A DNA stretch of 64,000 nt, from NCBI GenBank assembly GCA_027491395.1, contig JAOZFI010000036.1:62001-126000 (forward strand), given 5' to 3'. Under the pieces are notes generated by a model. That model worked only from the letters and a program-made list of their open reading frames with translations, did not search any database and was not told where the DNA came from. Made by a program: the position numbers and the translations under genes. The DNA comes from Thermoproteota archaeon (GTDB lineage: Archaea; Korarchaeota; Korarchaeia; Korarchaeales; Korarchaeaceae). This document shows, one piece after another, positions 17,666 to 26,306 of this stretch (the first letter of the stretch is position 1; every line of letters begins with the position of its first letter).

Positions 17666-19534
17666 CTTCTCCTTCACCCTCTTGCTGACTATGGATCCGT
17701 CTATTTTCCCCCTGACCTCCTTCATCACCTCACCCATGACCATGCCGTAAGCCCTCTCTCCCCTCTCCCTCACCTTGGACGAGAGTTTCTCGAGGACCTG
17801 CTCTATCACCTTATCCAACTCATCGACCGACATGCGATGGGTCTTCACGTACTCCTCAGCGCTGGAGTACTCTCCCCTAGAAAGAGACCTCAGCACTTCG
17901 GGCACGGCCTCCTTAGCCAGCGATCCTTCTCCAAGCAACTTGGCTATCTCCTCAAAGTGCTCCTCCCCCAGATTCTCCACGGGTTCGCTCTCTCTCTTCA
18001 AGGACCTGACCATTGAGACGAGCATCGACGCTAGAAATCTAGTAGGCACTCCGTACCTACTCAACCTCTCGAAGAGCTTCACTTTTCCATCATCGAATAT
18101 CTCCCAAGCCAACTCCTCAGTCAGGTCGTATTTCTCCATTAGCTCTCTGACTTGATCCTCCGGCATGGGAGGGAGCTCCTTTATCCTCTCCAGTACGGGC
18201 CTTACGTTCACAGGCATGACATCGGTTTCGGGATACATCCTAGCGGAGCCAGGCATGGGTCTCATGAAGGCGGTGTTTCCGTCTGGGAGGGCTCTTCTAG
18301 TTTCGTTGGGTACTCCCCTGAGAGCTTGCTTTAACCTCTCCCTCACGGAGTCCAGAGCCAGTTTGGCAGCATCCTCCCTCCCCAGAACGAGCACGAAGGA
18401 ATCCCCTTCATCACATCCGAGCAGCTCCCTGACCTCATTCACCTCATCCTTCCCTATCCCATAACCAGGCAGCTCGTCCCCGTGCAGGATGCCCTCGACT
18501 CCACCGAAGACCTTAGCATAATCAGCTAGCTCCTTCCCGAATCTCCTTCCTGGCTGTAGCTCCTTGCCCAATATCCCACTGAAACCCTTAACTTTGATGC
18601 CGTAGACCCTCTCACCCCTAGATAGGGCCTTCGTTATCAACTTCGACTTGGAGGACGAGAAAGCGGAAGTTACATCGACGATGGGGATGTCCAGATCCTC
18701 CTCCTTCACGTCCCTACTCCTCAGCTCATCCCTTATGCTGAGGAGGTTCAGCTGCCTCACAACCTCTCTCCTTATTATCTCCGGGATGAGATCTAGGTCC
18801 TGAACGCCTTTTATCTCCTGCCTGGCGCCGCCCTCTATGGAAACGTTTATGTCCTGCCTGATGGTACCCAACCCCCTCTGAACCTTACCTGTCGCTCTAA
18901 GTATCCTCCCGAGCTTCAATGCCGCCTCTCTGGCCTGTTCGGGGTACATAATATCGGGCTCGGTCGCCAACTCTACCAAGGGGATGCCCAGTCTGTCGAG
19001 CCTGTATTTAGCTCTCTCGGACTTACTTTCAACGATGTAGGCTGACTCCTCCTCCAGACAGAGGGTCGCCATCCTGACCCTGCCCCACTTTGTCTCTATC
19101 CCGCTGCCCTCCCCACCCAGTGCTACTAAAGCGGTCCTCTGGAATCCAGTAGTATTGCTTCCATCGACGACTATCTTCCTCATGACATGGACCTCGTCCA
19201 CGGGCTCCATCCCCAGCATCAGCGCTATGGTCAGGGAGATCTCTAAGGCCTCCTCGTTCATTGGATGGGGTGGCGCCTCGTCAGCCTCCACCTCGCAGGT
19301 GGTGTCGTAGTAGATCCCGTAGAGAAAATCTCTCTTCCTCAACGACTCGAACCTAGCGGCCGGATCTATAGTACCTAACTCGCTGTAAGAGACACTCAGT
19401 CTTCTCCTGATCCACTCATGGGGCTCATCTTCTCTCATTATTGAGGGACAACTGCAGAACAACTTGTGAGTGTCGAGCCTCTGATGGATCTCCAGCCCGA
19501 CCTTGAGACCCACCTTTTCGTAATTGATGTCCAC
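17639..19534 (-). CDS. gatE: Glu-tRNA(Gln) amidotransferase subunit E
   Basis: With GatD it converts misacylated Glu-tRNA(Gln) to Gln-tRNA(Gln) in archaea. The 631-residue protein has the GatB/E kinase-like core (VGLKVGLEIHQRLDTHKLFC, VVDGSNTTGFQRTALVALGG, YRLDRLGIPLVELATEPD, GLGTIRQDINVSIEGGAR), the GAD-type insertion typical of GatE, and a C-terminal YqeY-like tail. The start is GTG 19534 after GGAGGTGATTAC. It lies four bases downstream of gatD. Confidence 0.95.
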   Translation of the reverse strand: MDINYEKVGLKVGLEIHQRLDTHKLFCSCPSIMREDEPHEWIRRRLSVSYSELGTIDPAARFESLRKRDFLYGIYYDTTCEVEADEAPPHPMNEEALEISLTIALMLGMEPVDEVHVMRKIVVDGSNTTGFQRTALVALGGEGSGIETKWGRVRMATLCLEEESAYIVESKSERAKYRLDRLGIPLVELATEPDIMYPEQAREAALKLGRILRATGKVQRGLGTIRQDINVSIEGGARQEIKGVQDLDLIPEIIRREVVRQLNLLSIRDELRSRDVKEEDLDIPIVDVTSAFSSSKSKLITKALSRGERVYGIKVKGFSGILGKELQPGRRFGKELADYAKVFGGVEGILHGDELPGYGIGKDEVNEVRELLGCDEGDSFVLVLGREDAAKLALDSVRERLKQALRGVPNETRRALPDGNTAFMRPMPGSARMYPETDVMPVNVRPVLERIKELPPMPEDQVRELMEKYDLTEELAWEIFDDGKVKLFERLSRYGVPTRFLASMLVSMVRSLKRESEPVENLGEEHFEEIAKLLGEGSLAKEAVPEVLRSLSRGEYSSAEEYVKTHRMSVDELDKVIEQVLEKLSSKVRERGERAYGMVMGEVMKEVRGKIDGSIVSKRVKEKLEEFLKAR

Positions 19535-19538
19535 GTAA

Positions 19539-20867
19539 TCACCTCCAACACGGCGGAAATACGTTTAGTCCTAGGTGAGCGCCCAGCTCCCCGGCGATGT
19601 TCGTCTGCATGATCCTCCTGATCTCCTCTATGTCGCTGGTATGACCTAAAGCGTACATCAGCTTTATCAAAGCTACTTCAGGGAGCATATCCCCTCCAGG
19701 TATCACACCAGCCACCAGGAGACGCCTTCCCGTCTCATACACTTGGAGGTCCACCCTCCCGAATAGGCACTGGGATGTTACGACCACGGGAACTCCGCTG
19801 CCAACTATCTCTCCCACGATAGGGATGAGCCAGCGAGGGACATGGCCCAATCCTGTCCCGGCCATCACTATACCCTTGAACCTCTCACCGGCATACCTAA
19901 GCATGTCCTCCGGCATACCGGGCCACACATGGAGGAGGGCCACATTGGGCTCAAGCCGGTCATCCAGCTCTACCCGGCTCCTTCCCTCTCTTCTGGGGTT
20001 GAACTTGTTGGACAACAACTCAATCTTCTCCCTCGTCACTTTAGCGATTGGAGGCTCGTTTACCGGCTGGAAAGCATCTCTCCTGGAAGTGTGAAGCTTC
20101 CTCGCCTTCACCCCCCTTATCACGAAGGCGTAATCATCGTGTGGGCTCCCGTGCATCACAATGACGGACTCGGCAATGGGTCCTTGCGCCGCCACCCTTG
20201 CAGCAGCTATCAAGTTGAGGATAGCATCAGTGGATGGACGATCTATCGACCTTTGAGAGCCGACCAGAACGACCGGCTTATCTAGGTTATGCAGCATGAA
20301 GGCTAGGGCAGCCGCCGTGAAGTGCATGGTGTCGGTGCCATGGGCTATTATGACACCCTCTGCCCCCCTCCTTAACTCGTCGTAAACAGCTTTGGCGATC
20401 TTCCTCCAATGATCTGGAGTTAAATTTTCGCTGAACTCGGCAAACAGAGGCACATAATCTATGTTAACGATCTCAGCCAGCTCAGGTACTATGTCAAGTA
20501 GCTCCTCTGGCTTCTCGTGAGATATAACCGCCCCCGTAGAATAGTCGACCCTAGAAGTGATGGTTCCCCCGGTCACTATGAGGGGAACGTAGGGTAGATC
20601 CTCCCTGAACCTGAGCGAGGGAACCTCCTTCCTCTGAATGGGCTTTCCCTTCTCCAGAACTTCTATCTCTACGCCATCTAGGTGTATCCCGATGTTGTAT
20701 CCGCTGTCCAGCTTCAGGATCAAATGCTCATCGTCGAAAATCTCCGGTCGAGGTATCACGATTCCCTCATATACCAGACTCCCTTTCCTTATTCTGATCC
20801 GATCGTAGTCTTCCACACCCAGAGAAGAGAGGATACGCTTGGCCTTTCCCCTATAGTGGAGAGTCAT
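19539..20867 (-). CDS. gatD: Glu-tRNA(Gln) amidotransferase subunit D
   Basis: Asparaginase-like subunit that releases ammonia from glutamine or asparagine for GatE. Landmarks are the asparaginase threonine in VTGGTITSRVDY, the second active-site block IIAHGTDTMHFTAAAL, and VVLVGSQRSIDRPS. The small N-terminal beta-barrel of GatD (RGKAKRILSSLGVEDYDRIR) is present. ATG 20867 starts right at the conserved N-terminus and lies about 27 bases after a TTTTTTACTG box, so a leaderless start there is preferred over TTG 20879. Confidence 0.94.
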   Translation of the reverse strand: MTLHYRGKAKRILSSLGVEDYDRIRIRKGSLVYEGIVIPRPEIFDDEHLILKLDSGYNIGIHLDGVEIEVLEKGKPIQRKEVPSLRFREDLPYVPLIVTGGTITSRVDYSTGAVISHEKPEELLDIVPELAEIVNIDYVPLFAEFSENLTPDHWRKIAKAVYDELRRGAEGVIIAHGTDTMHFTAAALAFMLHNLDKPVVLVGSQRSIDRPSTDAILNLIAAARVAAQGPIAESVIVMHGSPHDDYAFVIRGVKARKLHTSRRDAFQPVNEPPIAKVTREKIELLSNKFNPRREGRSRVELDDRLEPNVALLHVWPGMPEDMLRYAGERFKGIVMAGTGLGHVPRWLIPIVGEIVGSGVPVVVTSQCLFGRVDLQVYETGRRLLVAGVIPGGDMLPEVALIKLMYALGHTSDIEEIRRIMQTNIAGELGAHLGLNVFPPCWR

Positions 20868-20912
20868 CGGTCCAGTCAACCGGTTCTACAGTAAAAAAGA
20901 TTGGATGGAGGG

Positions 20913-21323
20913 TCATCCCAGAACAGGTCTGAACTTGTAGGAGTAGGCTATGAGGCCGGATTCACCGCTCACGCGTGTCTTCCTTATTACCATCTCTACC
21001 TCCATTCCTTCCTTGACCTCTTCTGGATGCACATCCGTTAGCTGTGAAAAGACACGCGTACCATCCTCCAGCTCTATTAGGGCTACGACGTACGGGGTGT
21101 AATACTCGTATCCTCTGGGGGCGTTCCAGATTACGGAGTAGTTGATGACCTTACCCCTTCTAGGCAGCGCCACCCTCTCAATGTTCTTGGATCCGCATAC
21201 CGGACATACTCTCTCCTCCGGCAGCGTTTTATGACCGCAATCCTTGCACCTACCACCCTCCAACCTGTACCTAGCCGGGAGTTCCCTCCAATGGGCTGGG
21301 ACACTCTGCCAATATGCCCACAT
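20913..21323 (-). CDS. DUF35 OB-fold zinc protein of the mevalonate-entry complex
   Basis: DUF35 proteins bridge thiolase and HMG-CoA synthase in archaea and share the CoA-binding site that channels acetoacetyl-CoA. The 136 residues show the N-terminal helix with WRELPARYRL, a rubredoxin-like zinc site (CKDCGHKTLPEERVCPVCGS), and an OB-fold (GKVINYSVIWNAPRGYEYYT, YVVALIELEDG). It lies three bases after the thiolase-like gene, which in turn follows HMG-CoA synthase, the same trio seen across archaea. The ATG follows GGGGTGTGATCT. Confidence 0.88.
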   Translation of the reverse strand: MWAYWQSVPAHWRELPARYRLEGGRCKDCGHKTLPEERVCPVCGSKNIERVALPRRGKVINYSVIWNAPRGYEYYTPYVVALIELEDGTRVFSQLTDVHPEEVKEGMEVEMVIRKTRVSGESGLIAYSYKFRPVLG

Positions 21324-21326
21324 AGA

Positions 21327-22460
21327 TCACACCCCCCTCACCAAGTGTACAACCGAATTAGCCCCTAGACCGCCTACACTTAGAACGAGCCCATTCTTTG
21401 CACCAGGAACCTGCCAGCCCTCAGCCCTTTCGGTTATTTGCAGGAAAGCTTCTGCCATCTGGTAGACGCCGGTCGCACCCACGGGATTCCCTCGGGCCTT
21501 CAAACCTCCCTCCGGATTGATGGGAGTGGAACCATCTCTCCGGGCATCTCCACTACTGAAGAGCAACGATGCCTTCCCCCTCTCCGCTAGACCGAGTTCT
21601 TCGACTTCCACGTATCCCATCACACTGGAGTAATCGTGGATCACGTAGAAGTCTGGCTTGAAGTCTTGAGATGCTTTGAGAGCCCTCTTGAAAGCAGCGC
21701 GCACTGAAGGTAACTGAGTCAGATCATTCCTGCGGTATATGGAGATGGTATCAGTCGCCTGACCGGATGAGACTATCTTGACACTGCTTTCTTTACCTAC
21801 GTCCTTGGAAAGTACCACTGCTGCAGCTCCATCACTGATAGGGGCGAGATCCAGCATCGTAACTGGTTCTGCTATTACTGGAGATGATTCATAGCTTTGA
21901 GGCTTCAGTTTAAACCTGAGCTGGGCATGAGGGGTCGTCGACGCGTTCTCATGCATTAGCAGGGGTAAATGGGAGAACTCTTCCTTTGGAACGCCGTACT
22001 TCTTCATGTAGGCCCGCATCATCATGGCATGCATGGATTCCAGTGTCCCCCCAGGGAAGGCCTCGTACTCAGAGTCTATGAAGGTAGAGAGGGCCGATGT
22101 GGAGTCCTCCAGCGATGTGTAGTCGGTCATCTTCTCCACGCCCACCACGAGTACCTTCTCTGCGGTTCCGCTCACCACCAATGACTTGGCGAGTAGTATG
22201 GCGGCTCCCCCCGAGGCCCCAGCGGCCTCCACCTTGACTGCTGGTGTGCCCGCCATTCCCAGATGGGTGGCAACATAGGATGCGAGGTTCTCTTGGGCGT
22301 TTATAACCCCGGAAAGGGCGTTGGCGACGACTATGTAATCCACATCCTCGATTGATGCGTCCTCTAGGGCAGCTAGAGCCGCCTCCACAGCTAGGTGTCT
22401 CAGGGACTTATCCCAATGGTTGCCCACCTGGGTCAAACCCACACCTATCACATAGACCAT
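21327..22460 (-). CDS. Thiolase-like protein lacking the catalytic residues
   Basis: The position and overall sequence are those of the acetoacetyl-CoA thiolase that feeds HMG-CoA synthase, about 377 residues. The nucleophile segment, normally AACASGG, reads VEAAGASGGAA, so Gly81 replaces cysteine (codon GGG at 22218-22220). The GHPVGATG histidine is Asn325 (GNPVGATG, codon AAT at 21486-21488). The C-terminal NIGG-type segment reads VLSVGGLG. Claisen condensation by this protein is therefore doubtful. It may be a structural or CoA-binding partner. ATG 22460 is preceded by GGGGGTGATGCC, which favours it over the longer frame that overlaps the HMG-CoA synthase gene. Confidence 0.8.
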   Translation of the reverse strand: MVYVIGVGLTQVGNHWDKSLRHLAVEAALAALEDASIEDVDYIVVANALSGVINAQENLASYVATHLGMAGTPAVKVEAAGASGGAAILLAKSLVVSGTAEKVLVVGVEKMTDYTSLEDSTSALSTFIDSEYEAFPGGTLESMHAMMMRAYMKKYGVPKEEFSHLPLLMHENASTTPHAQLRFKLKPQSYESSPVIAEPVTMLDLAPISDGAAAVVLSKDVGKESSVKIVSSGQATDTISIYRRNDLTQLPSVRAAFKRALKASQDFKPDFYVIHDYSSVMGYVEVEELGLAERGKASLLFSSGDARRDGSTPINPEGGLKARGNPVGATGVYQMAEAFLQITERAEGWQVPGAKNGLVLSVGGLGANSVVHLVRGV

Positions 22461-22479
22461 GGCATCACCCCCGAGCATC

Positions 22480-23565
22480 TCAGTAGGCACTGAAGTCGTG
22501 GAGCATGCGGATCATCCTCCTGTACCTAGCATAGGTAGTGTAATCGACGTACTCCTTTCTGGAGACGTAATCCATGGTTTTAGGTGCCAATCCTTGGACC
22601 TCCTCTATTCCCTCCTTCACCTCTATGTGGAACGCGTCACTCCCAGCTCCTGAACCGAACGACACGACCAGTATCTTCTGCCCGGGCTTGGCCTGATCCA
22701 AGACAGCCGCTAACCCGACCAAAGCCGATCCGCTATAGGTGTTTCCTATGTAAGGAGTTATTAGACCAGGCTTTATCTTATCCGGTGTGAATCCCAGCCT
22801 TGTCCCCACCCTCAGGGGGAACTTCCCATTCGGCTGGTGGAATATGGCATAATCGTAATCCTCCGGCGCAGTACCCATCAGAGCCATGAGCTCCTTAGCT
22901 GCAGTCGTTATATGCTTGAAGTAAGCTGGCTCTCCCGTGAAAGCCCTCGTGTGAGCCGGGTAGCGTTCATGCTGCCTCCTCCAGAAGTCAGGGGTATCCG
23001 TTACGTGTGAGAGGGAGGCCTCTATCACAGCCACTGACCTGTCCGCCGGTCCTAGGATGTAGGCGGCACCGCCAGCGGAGGCCGTGTACTCCAGCGCATC
23101 CCCTGGAGCGCCCTGAGCCGTGTCCGCTCCGACAGTTAGCCCGTAATCGATCATTCCAGAGCCTATCAGCCCTAAAATTGATTGAATGGCCTCCGTTCCG
23201 GCCTTACAGGCAAACTCATAGTCAGCACCTGTGGTGAGCCTGCCCTCCCCTCCAGCACCAAGGGCGTCGATCAGCATTGTGGCGGTTGTCTTAACCGCGT
23301 AGGGCTTGGACTCTGTCCCAACGTAGACTGCCCTGAGCTTCGACGCATCTATGCGCGCCCGCTTCAACGCATTGATTGACGCCTCATAGGCTATTGTGAA
23401 GGTGTCCTCATCGATGCCTGGAACGCTCTTCTCCTCGACCATGATACCCGCGGCGTACCTGTTCCAGTCGCGCCCCCATCCTCTCGCAAGCTCCTCCGAC
23501 TTGATGCGCCATTTGGGAACGTAAACTCCCCAACCAACTATTCCAACCCTTCTACTCGCTCTCAT
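22480..23565 (-). CDS. Hydroxymethylglutaryl-CoA synthase
   Basis: Condenses acetyl-CoA and acetoacetyl-CoA to HMG-CoA, the first committed step to mevalonate and archaeal isoprenoid lipids. The active-site glutamate is in YVGTESKPYAVK, the cysteine in YEFACKAGTEAIQS and the histidine in IFHQPNGKFPLR, so this member keeps its catalytic set, unlike the thiolase-like neighbour. The 361-residue length is that of archaeal enzymes. The ATG is preceded by AAGGTGATCAT. It heads an operon with the thiolase-like and DUF35 genes. Confidence 0.95.
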   Translation of the reverse strand: MRASRRVGIVGWGVYVPKWRIKSEELARGWGRDWNRYAAGIMVEEKSVPGIDEDTFTIAYEASINALKRARIDASKLRAVYVGTESKPYAVKTTATMLIDALGAGGEGRLTTGADYEFACKAGTEAIQSILGLIGSGMIDYGLTVGADTAQGAPGDALEYTASAGGAAYILGPADRSVAVIEASLSHVTDTPDFWRRQHERYPAHTRAFTGEPAYFKHITTAAKELMALMGTAPEDYDYAIFHQPNGKFPLRVGTRLGFTPDKIKPGLITPYIGNTYSGSALVGLAAVLDQAKPGQKILVVSFGSGAGSDAFHIEVKEGIEEVQGLAPKTMDYVSRKEYVDYTTYARYRRMIRMLHDFSAY

Positions 23566-23640
23566 ATGATCACCTTATCAGCTAGATGGAACATAGCTGC
23601 CTAATCGGGGTCTATAGCTTTGATCAGGAGGCTCCCTCGT

Positions 23641-23696
23641 CGAAATATTAAAAGTTAGTATGTTACGAGCCGGAAATAAACAAGAATTATATAAAC
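23641..23696 (-). promoter_or_regulatory. TATA-like boxes upstream of HMG-CoA synthase
   Basis: Two TATA-like elements on the minus strand precede the gene: GTTTATATAA at 23687-23696 and CTTTTAATATTTCG at 23641-23654. They would give leaders of roughly 100 and 55-60 bases. I cannot tell which one is used. Confidence 0.4.
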
Positions 23697-23711
23697 GGAG
23701 ACATGCGAATT

Positions 23712-23762
23712 CCTACGTTAATCTTGATGTGAGTCGACGACCCTTTCATTAACTAACGTAGG
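23712..23762 (-). repeat. Inverted repeat downstream of the queT-like gene
   Basis: CCTACGTTA and TAACGTAGG form a perfect 9-bp inverted repeat separated by 33 bases, and GTTAAT/ATTAAC can lengthen it. The centre contains GTCGAC. It starts about 25 bases after the queT-like stop. It has no T tract and no C/D or ACA box, so terminator or processing site is only a guess. Confidence 0.4.
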
Positions 23763-23787
23763 AGTGAAGGTAAAAAGAGGAGGTCTG

Positions 23788-24261
23788 TCAGGACACTTGA
23801 CCGCGGTAGACTCTCTCCACCGCCTTCAACAGAGCGAATCCGATCACATCGATGGCTATCACAGACCCTATCAGTATGTAGACAAAGGTTATGATGAAGG
23901 GCTGGTTAAACAGCTGGTACAAGTAGGCTGAGACTATCAGGGAAACAGTGACGGGCATCTGACCTAGAGCGAGTAGGGGTCTGTCCCTCAGCTTCCAAGC
24001 TATAGCTGTAGCGATGAGATTAGCAGCTGAACCTCCTAGGGCATCCACTATCCCGAAGGGCCCGAGCATGTTCGCTATGAAGCAGCCCAAAGTTGTTCCC
24101 AGTATTGCTGGGGGGCCCATTAGCACTGAAAGCGCCAGCAAAGCATCTGCTACCCTCACTTGGACTGCATAGAAAGAGATTGGAGCTAGCACGAGGGTCA
24201 GCACAGCGTATGCAGCCGCTATCACCGTGAGCATGGCGACATCGCTACTCAGGTTCCTCAT
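23788..24261 (-). CDS. queT: QueT-family membrane transporter
   Basis: Multi-pass membrane protein of about 157 residues with roughly five hydrophobic segments, resembling the QueT/DUF988 family of queuosine-precursor transporters and related ECF-type substrate components (VQVRVADALLALSVLMGPPA, GGSAANLIATAIAWKLRDRP). In archaea the cargo could be a deazapurine precursor for archaeosine, but this is an inference. The glycosylase gene upstream runs in the same direction. ATG 24261 lies just after GGGTGAT and is preferred over two upstream in-frame starts. Confidence 0.65.
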   Translation of the reverse strand: MRNLSSDVAMLTVIAAAYAVLTLVLAPISFYAVQVRVADALLALSVLMGPPAILGTTLGCFIANMLGPFGIVDALGGSAANLIATAIAWKLRDRPLLALGQMPVTVSLIVSAYLYQLFNQPFIITFVYILIGSVIAIDVIGFALLKAVERVYRGQVS

Positions 24262-24290
24262 TCCCATCACCCGAACGCGTTTTTACCAGC

Positions 24291-24917
24291 CTATTTAAGA
24301 ACCTTCCCAGTTTCCATGTACCAGAGATAGAGATCGAGTTCTCCGAGAGTTAAGCCCGTTTTCTCGGCTATTTTCCCTAGTATCGATTCTATTTCCAAGT
24401 ACTTCCTTCTCGTAAGGGTCTTAGGTCTCTCTATGATCCCATACCTCACCAGTACATCCACTATGTGGTAGTCGATTATCGCCACATTCTTGTATCCTAT
24501 ATTCCTCAGGAAATGGCTGGCTTCCTTGTATCCTAGACCCCTCACATTCTTGACTAACCACTCTCTGAGACTCCTCTCATCCTTGAAGCTGCTCAGGATG
24601 CCCTTCAACTCGGGTAAGAGCTTTCTGGCCTCAACGATGTACTCAGCTCTGGCCTTGGGGAAGCGGTGACCGAGCTCCCTCAATCTACTCTCCAGTTCTT
24701 CCCTGGGAAGCGTGATGAACCCGTCTCCTATAGCTCTCTGTATCCTTATCCCGCCTTCGGCGCTGTAATTGGCAGTTAAGAGGCAAAAAGCCAGCTCCTT
24801 GAATATCTCCTCCGCACTACTCTTCCCCAGTCGCTCGAACTCCCTCATCCTGATAGCTATGAGCTTAGAGACTTCCTCGCTTCTCAGCCTGTTCACTTCC
24901 CTAATCAGGTCCTCCAT
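24291..24917 (-). CDS. ogg: 8-oxoguanine DNA glycosylase/lyase (Ogg2 type)
   Basis: Base-excision repair enzyme that removes 8-oxoguanine and nicks the strand. The 208-residue protein has the helix-hairpin-helix with the Schiff-base lysine (VRGLGYKEASHFLRNIGY) and the catalytic aspartate in AIIDYHIVDVL. The C-terminus is TGKVLK with a terminal lysine, the residue that reads 8-oxoguanine in Ogg2 enzymes. ATG 24917 is positioned after GGGTGATGG. The gene overlaps the end of the superoxide-reductase-like gene by 17 bases, so an oxidative-damage operon is plausible. Confidence 0.88.
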   Translation of the reverse strand: MEDLIREVNRLRSEEVSKLIAIRMREFERLGKSSAEEIFKELAFCLLTANYSAEGGIRIQRAIGDGFITLPREELESRLRELGHRFPKARAEYIVEARKLLPELKGILSSFKDERSLREWLVKNVRGLGYKEASHFLRNIGYKNVAIIDYHIVDVLVRYGIIERPKTLTRRKYLEIESILGKIAEKTGLTLGELDLYLWYMETGKVLK

Positions 24918-25575
24918 CCCCACTACCATCACCCAGCCTGTACGTCACCACTGCTCCATCCTCGAACTCGTCTATCTCAACTGTTCTCGCCTTCACCCCT
25001 GAATCTACTAGCGCAAGCCTGAAATCCTCGAAGTAGTCGTAGAAACCGCATGTTCTGCAGAAGTTACCCGTAAACTCGACCTTGACGAGATCGCCCCTGA
25101 TTTCCAGCACCACTGCCTTGGCTTCCGGACTTCTAAGCGAGTTGAACCTCTCAATCGCCCGTTCGACAGCCTGCCGAAGGTCTTCACTGGCCTGCCTGAA
25201 GTCAAATTTCCAGATTCCATGCTTAGAGCAGAGGATTCTCACCTCAAAGTCACCTCTAGGTCTATCGAATGTGGTTCCAGGCACTTCGCCCGACAGGTAC
25301 TTCCTTACCCTACCGTCGGCGCTTACTATCTCAATCCAGATTATCCTCGAATCTCGAGTCATTTCATGGGGAGCCACTCCCACCTCCACATAGATCCTCC
25401 CGTCCTCTTCGAATACACCGGGTTCATGCTCTTCGGCGCCGTCATCACCCTCTCCCTTGAACTCCATGGGGACCATTGGCTTGCCATGGCACACGGGAGG
25501 CTCACCTCCCGAGCTAGAGTAGGATTCAACGATCCTCCCGCAGACATCGCACCTGTAGAATTCCTCGCCATCCAT
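24901..25575 (-). CDS. Degenerate desulfoferrodoxin/superoxide reductase fused to a CxxC domain
   Basis: Three parts in 224 residues. Residues 5-35 look like the desulforedoxin module (YRCDVCG, then PPVCHGKPM), with Cys9, Cys12, Cys29 and His30 where a second cysteine is usual. Residues 48-122 match the superoxide reductase fold: His50 (EEHEP), His70 (VAPHEM), and Cys116/His119 (CSKHGIW). The EHH histidine ligand is replaced by Ser76 (RDSR), and the EKH lysine is glutamate. Residues 130-215 form a separate domain with Cys173/Cys176 (TGNFCRTCGFYDYFEDF). Superoxide reduction is uncertain, and a redox or sensing role beside the 8-oxoguanine glycosylase is possible. Confidence 0.65.
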   Translation of the reverse strand: MDGEEFYRCDVCGRIVESYSSSGGEPPVCHGKPMVPMEFKGEGDDGAEEHEPGVFEEDGRIYVEVGVAPHEMTRDSRIIWIEIVSADGRVRKYLSGEVPGTTFDRPRGDFEVRILCSKHGIWKFDFRQASEDLRQAVERAIERFNSLRSPEAKAVVLEIRGDLVKVEFTGNFCRTCGFYDYFEDFRLALVDSGVKARTVEIDEFEDGAVVTYRLGDGSGDGGPD

Positions 25576-25608
25576 CGCCCTTCCTCGAGAACACGGGTAA
25601 ATAAAGGT

Positions 25609-26289
25609 TCAAGGCTGAGGGGTAGGTGTCTTGAAGGGTGAGGAATCTTCGAGCCTCCTCATGGACTTCAGAGCAAACCTCAAAACCAGCAGCGTGAGAG
25701 GGATTCCCAGTAACAGAAACGCACTGGGATCCAAAAACAGGAGGAAATCGTAGGTGCCGTGGAGCAAGATCGGGAATACCAGTGCCCTCGCTAGGCCCTC
25801 TTTATATCCCATCATCTTCGCCCTTCCCAAGTACACCCCCATGACAGCACCATCCAGCGCGTGACTCGGAACCGCCAGCACTGCCCTCACCAAACCCACC
25901 AAGACCCCGCCTTCCAGCACATAGAACAGGTTCTCCAGCGTGGCGAATCCCAAGGAGGAAGCTACAGAGTAAACTACCCCGTCAAAGGGCTCATTAAACT
26001 CTTTCGAGTTGTAGGCCAGCAATAACACCGCTAGGAACTTCATAAGCTCCTCTGGAAATCCTATTCCGAGGTAACTCATGTAGATTAGGAGCGAAATGTC
26101 CCCAGACCTAGGGGATAAGTTGGAAAGTAACACGCCCTCAAAAAGAGCTGCCGGAAAGACGGCCATCACTCCAGCGAGGAATACCTTCTCAACCAGCGAC
26201 AAGGATTCCCTCTCATACCTATCCTTCAGGTAGAAAATCATCAGCAGGAATAATCCTGGAGCCACTGCAAGCACTAACAGATGTAGCAT
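25609..26289 (-). CDS. PrsW-like intramembrane protease
   Basis: Polytopic membrane protein, 226 residues and about seven hydrophobic segments. The PrsW/CAAX-like motifs are present: the EExxK core in FPEELMKFLAVL, FATLEN with its glutamate, a histidine in VPSHALDGAVMG, and HGTYDFLLFLD near the C-terminus. Such proteins cleave membrane-embedded substrates, but no target is evident here. The ATG follows GAGAGGAGGGTC immediately downstream of the C/D box RNA gene. Confidence 0.8.
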   Translation of the reverse strand: MLHLLVLAVAPGLFLLMIFYLKDRYERESLSLVEKVFLAGVMAVFPAALFEGVLLSNLSPRSGDISLLIYMSYLGIGFPEELMKFLAVLLLAYNSKEFNEPFDGVVYSVASSLGFATLENLFYVLEGGVLVGLVRAVLAVPSHALDGAVMGVYLGRAKMMGYKEGLARALVFPILLHGTYDFLLFLDPSAFLLLGIPLTLLVLRFALKSMRRLEDSSPFKTPTPQP

Positions 26290-26306
26290 GACCCTCCTCT
26301 CACTCT

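Noticed and set aside
23695-23765. preQ1-type riboswitch for the queT-like gene
   Set aside because: The inverted repeat is downstream of the gene's stop, not in its leader, and I see no preQ1 pseudoknot pattern.
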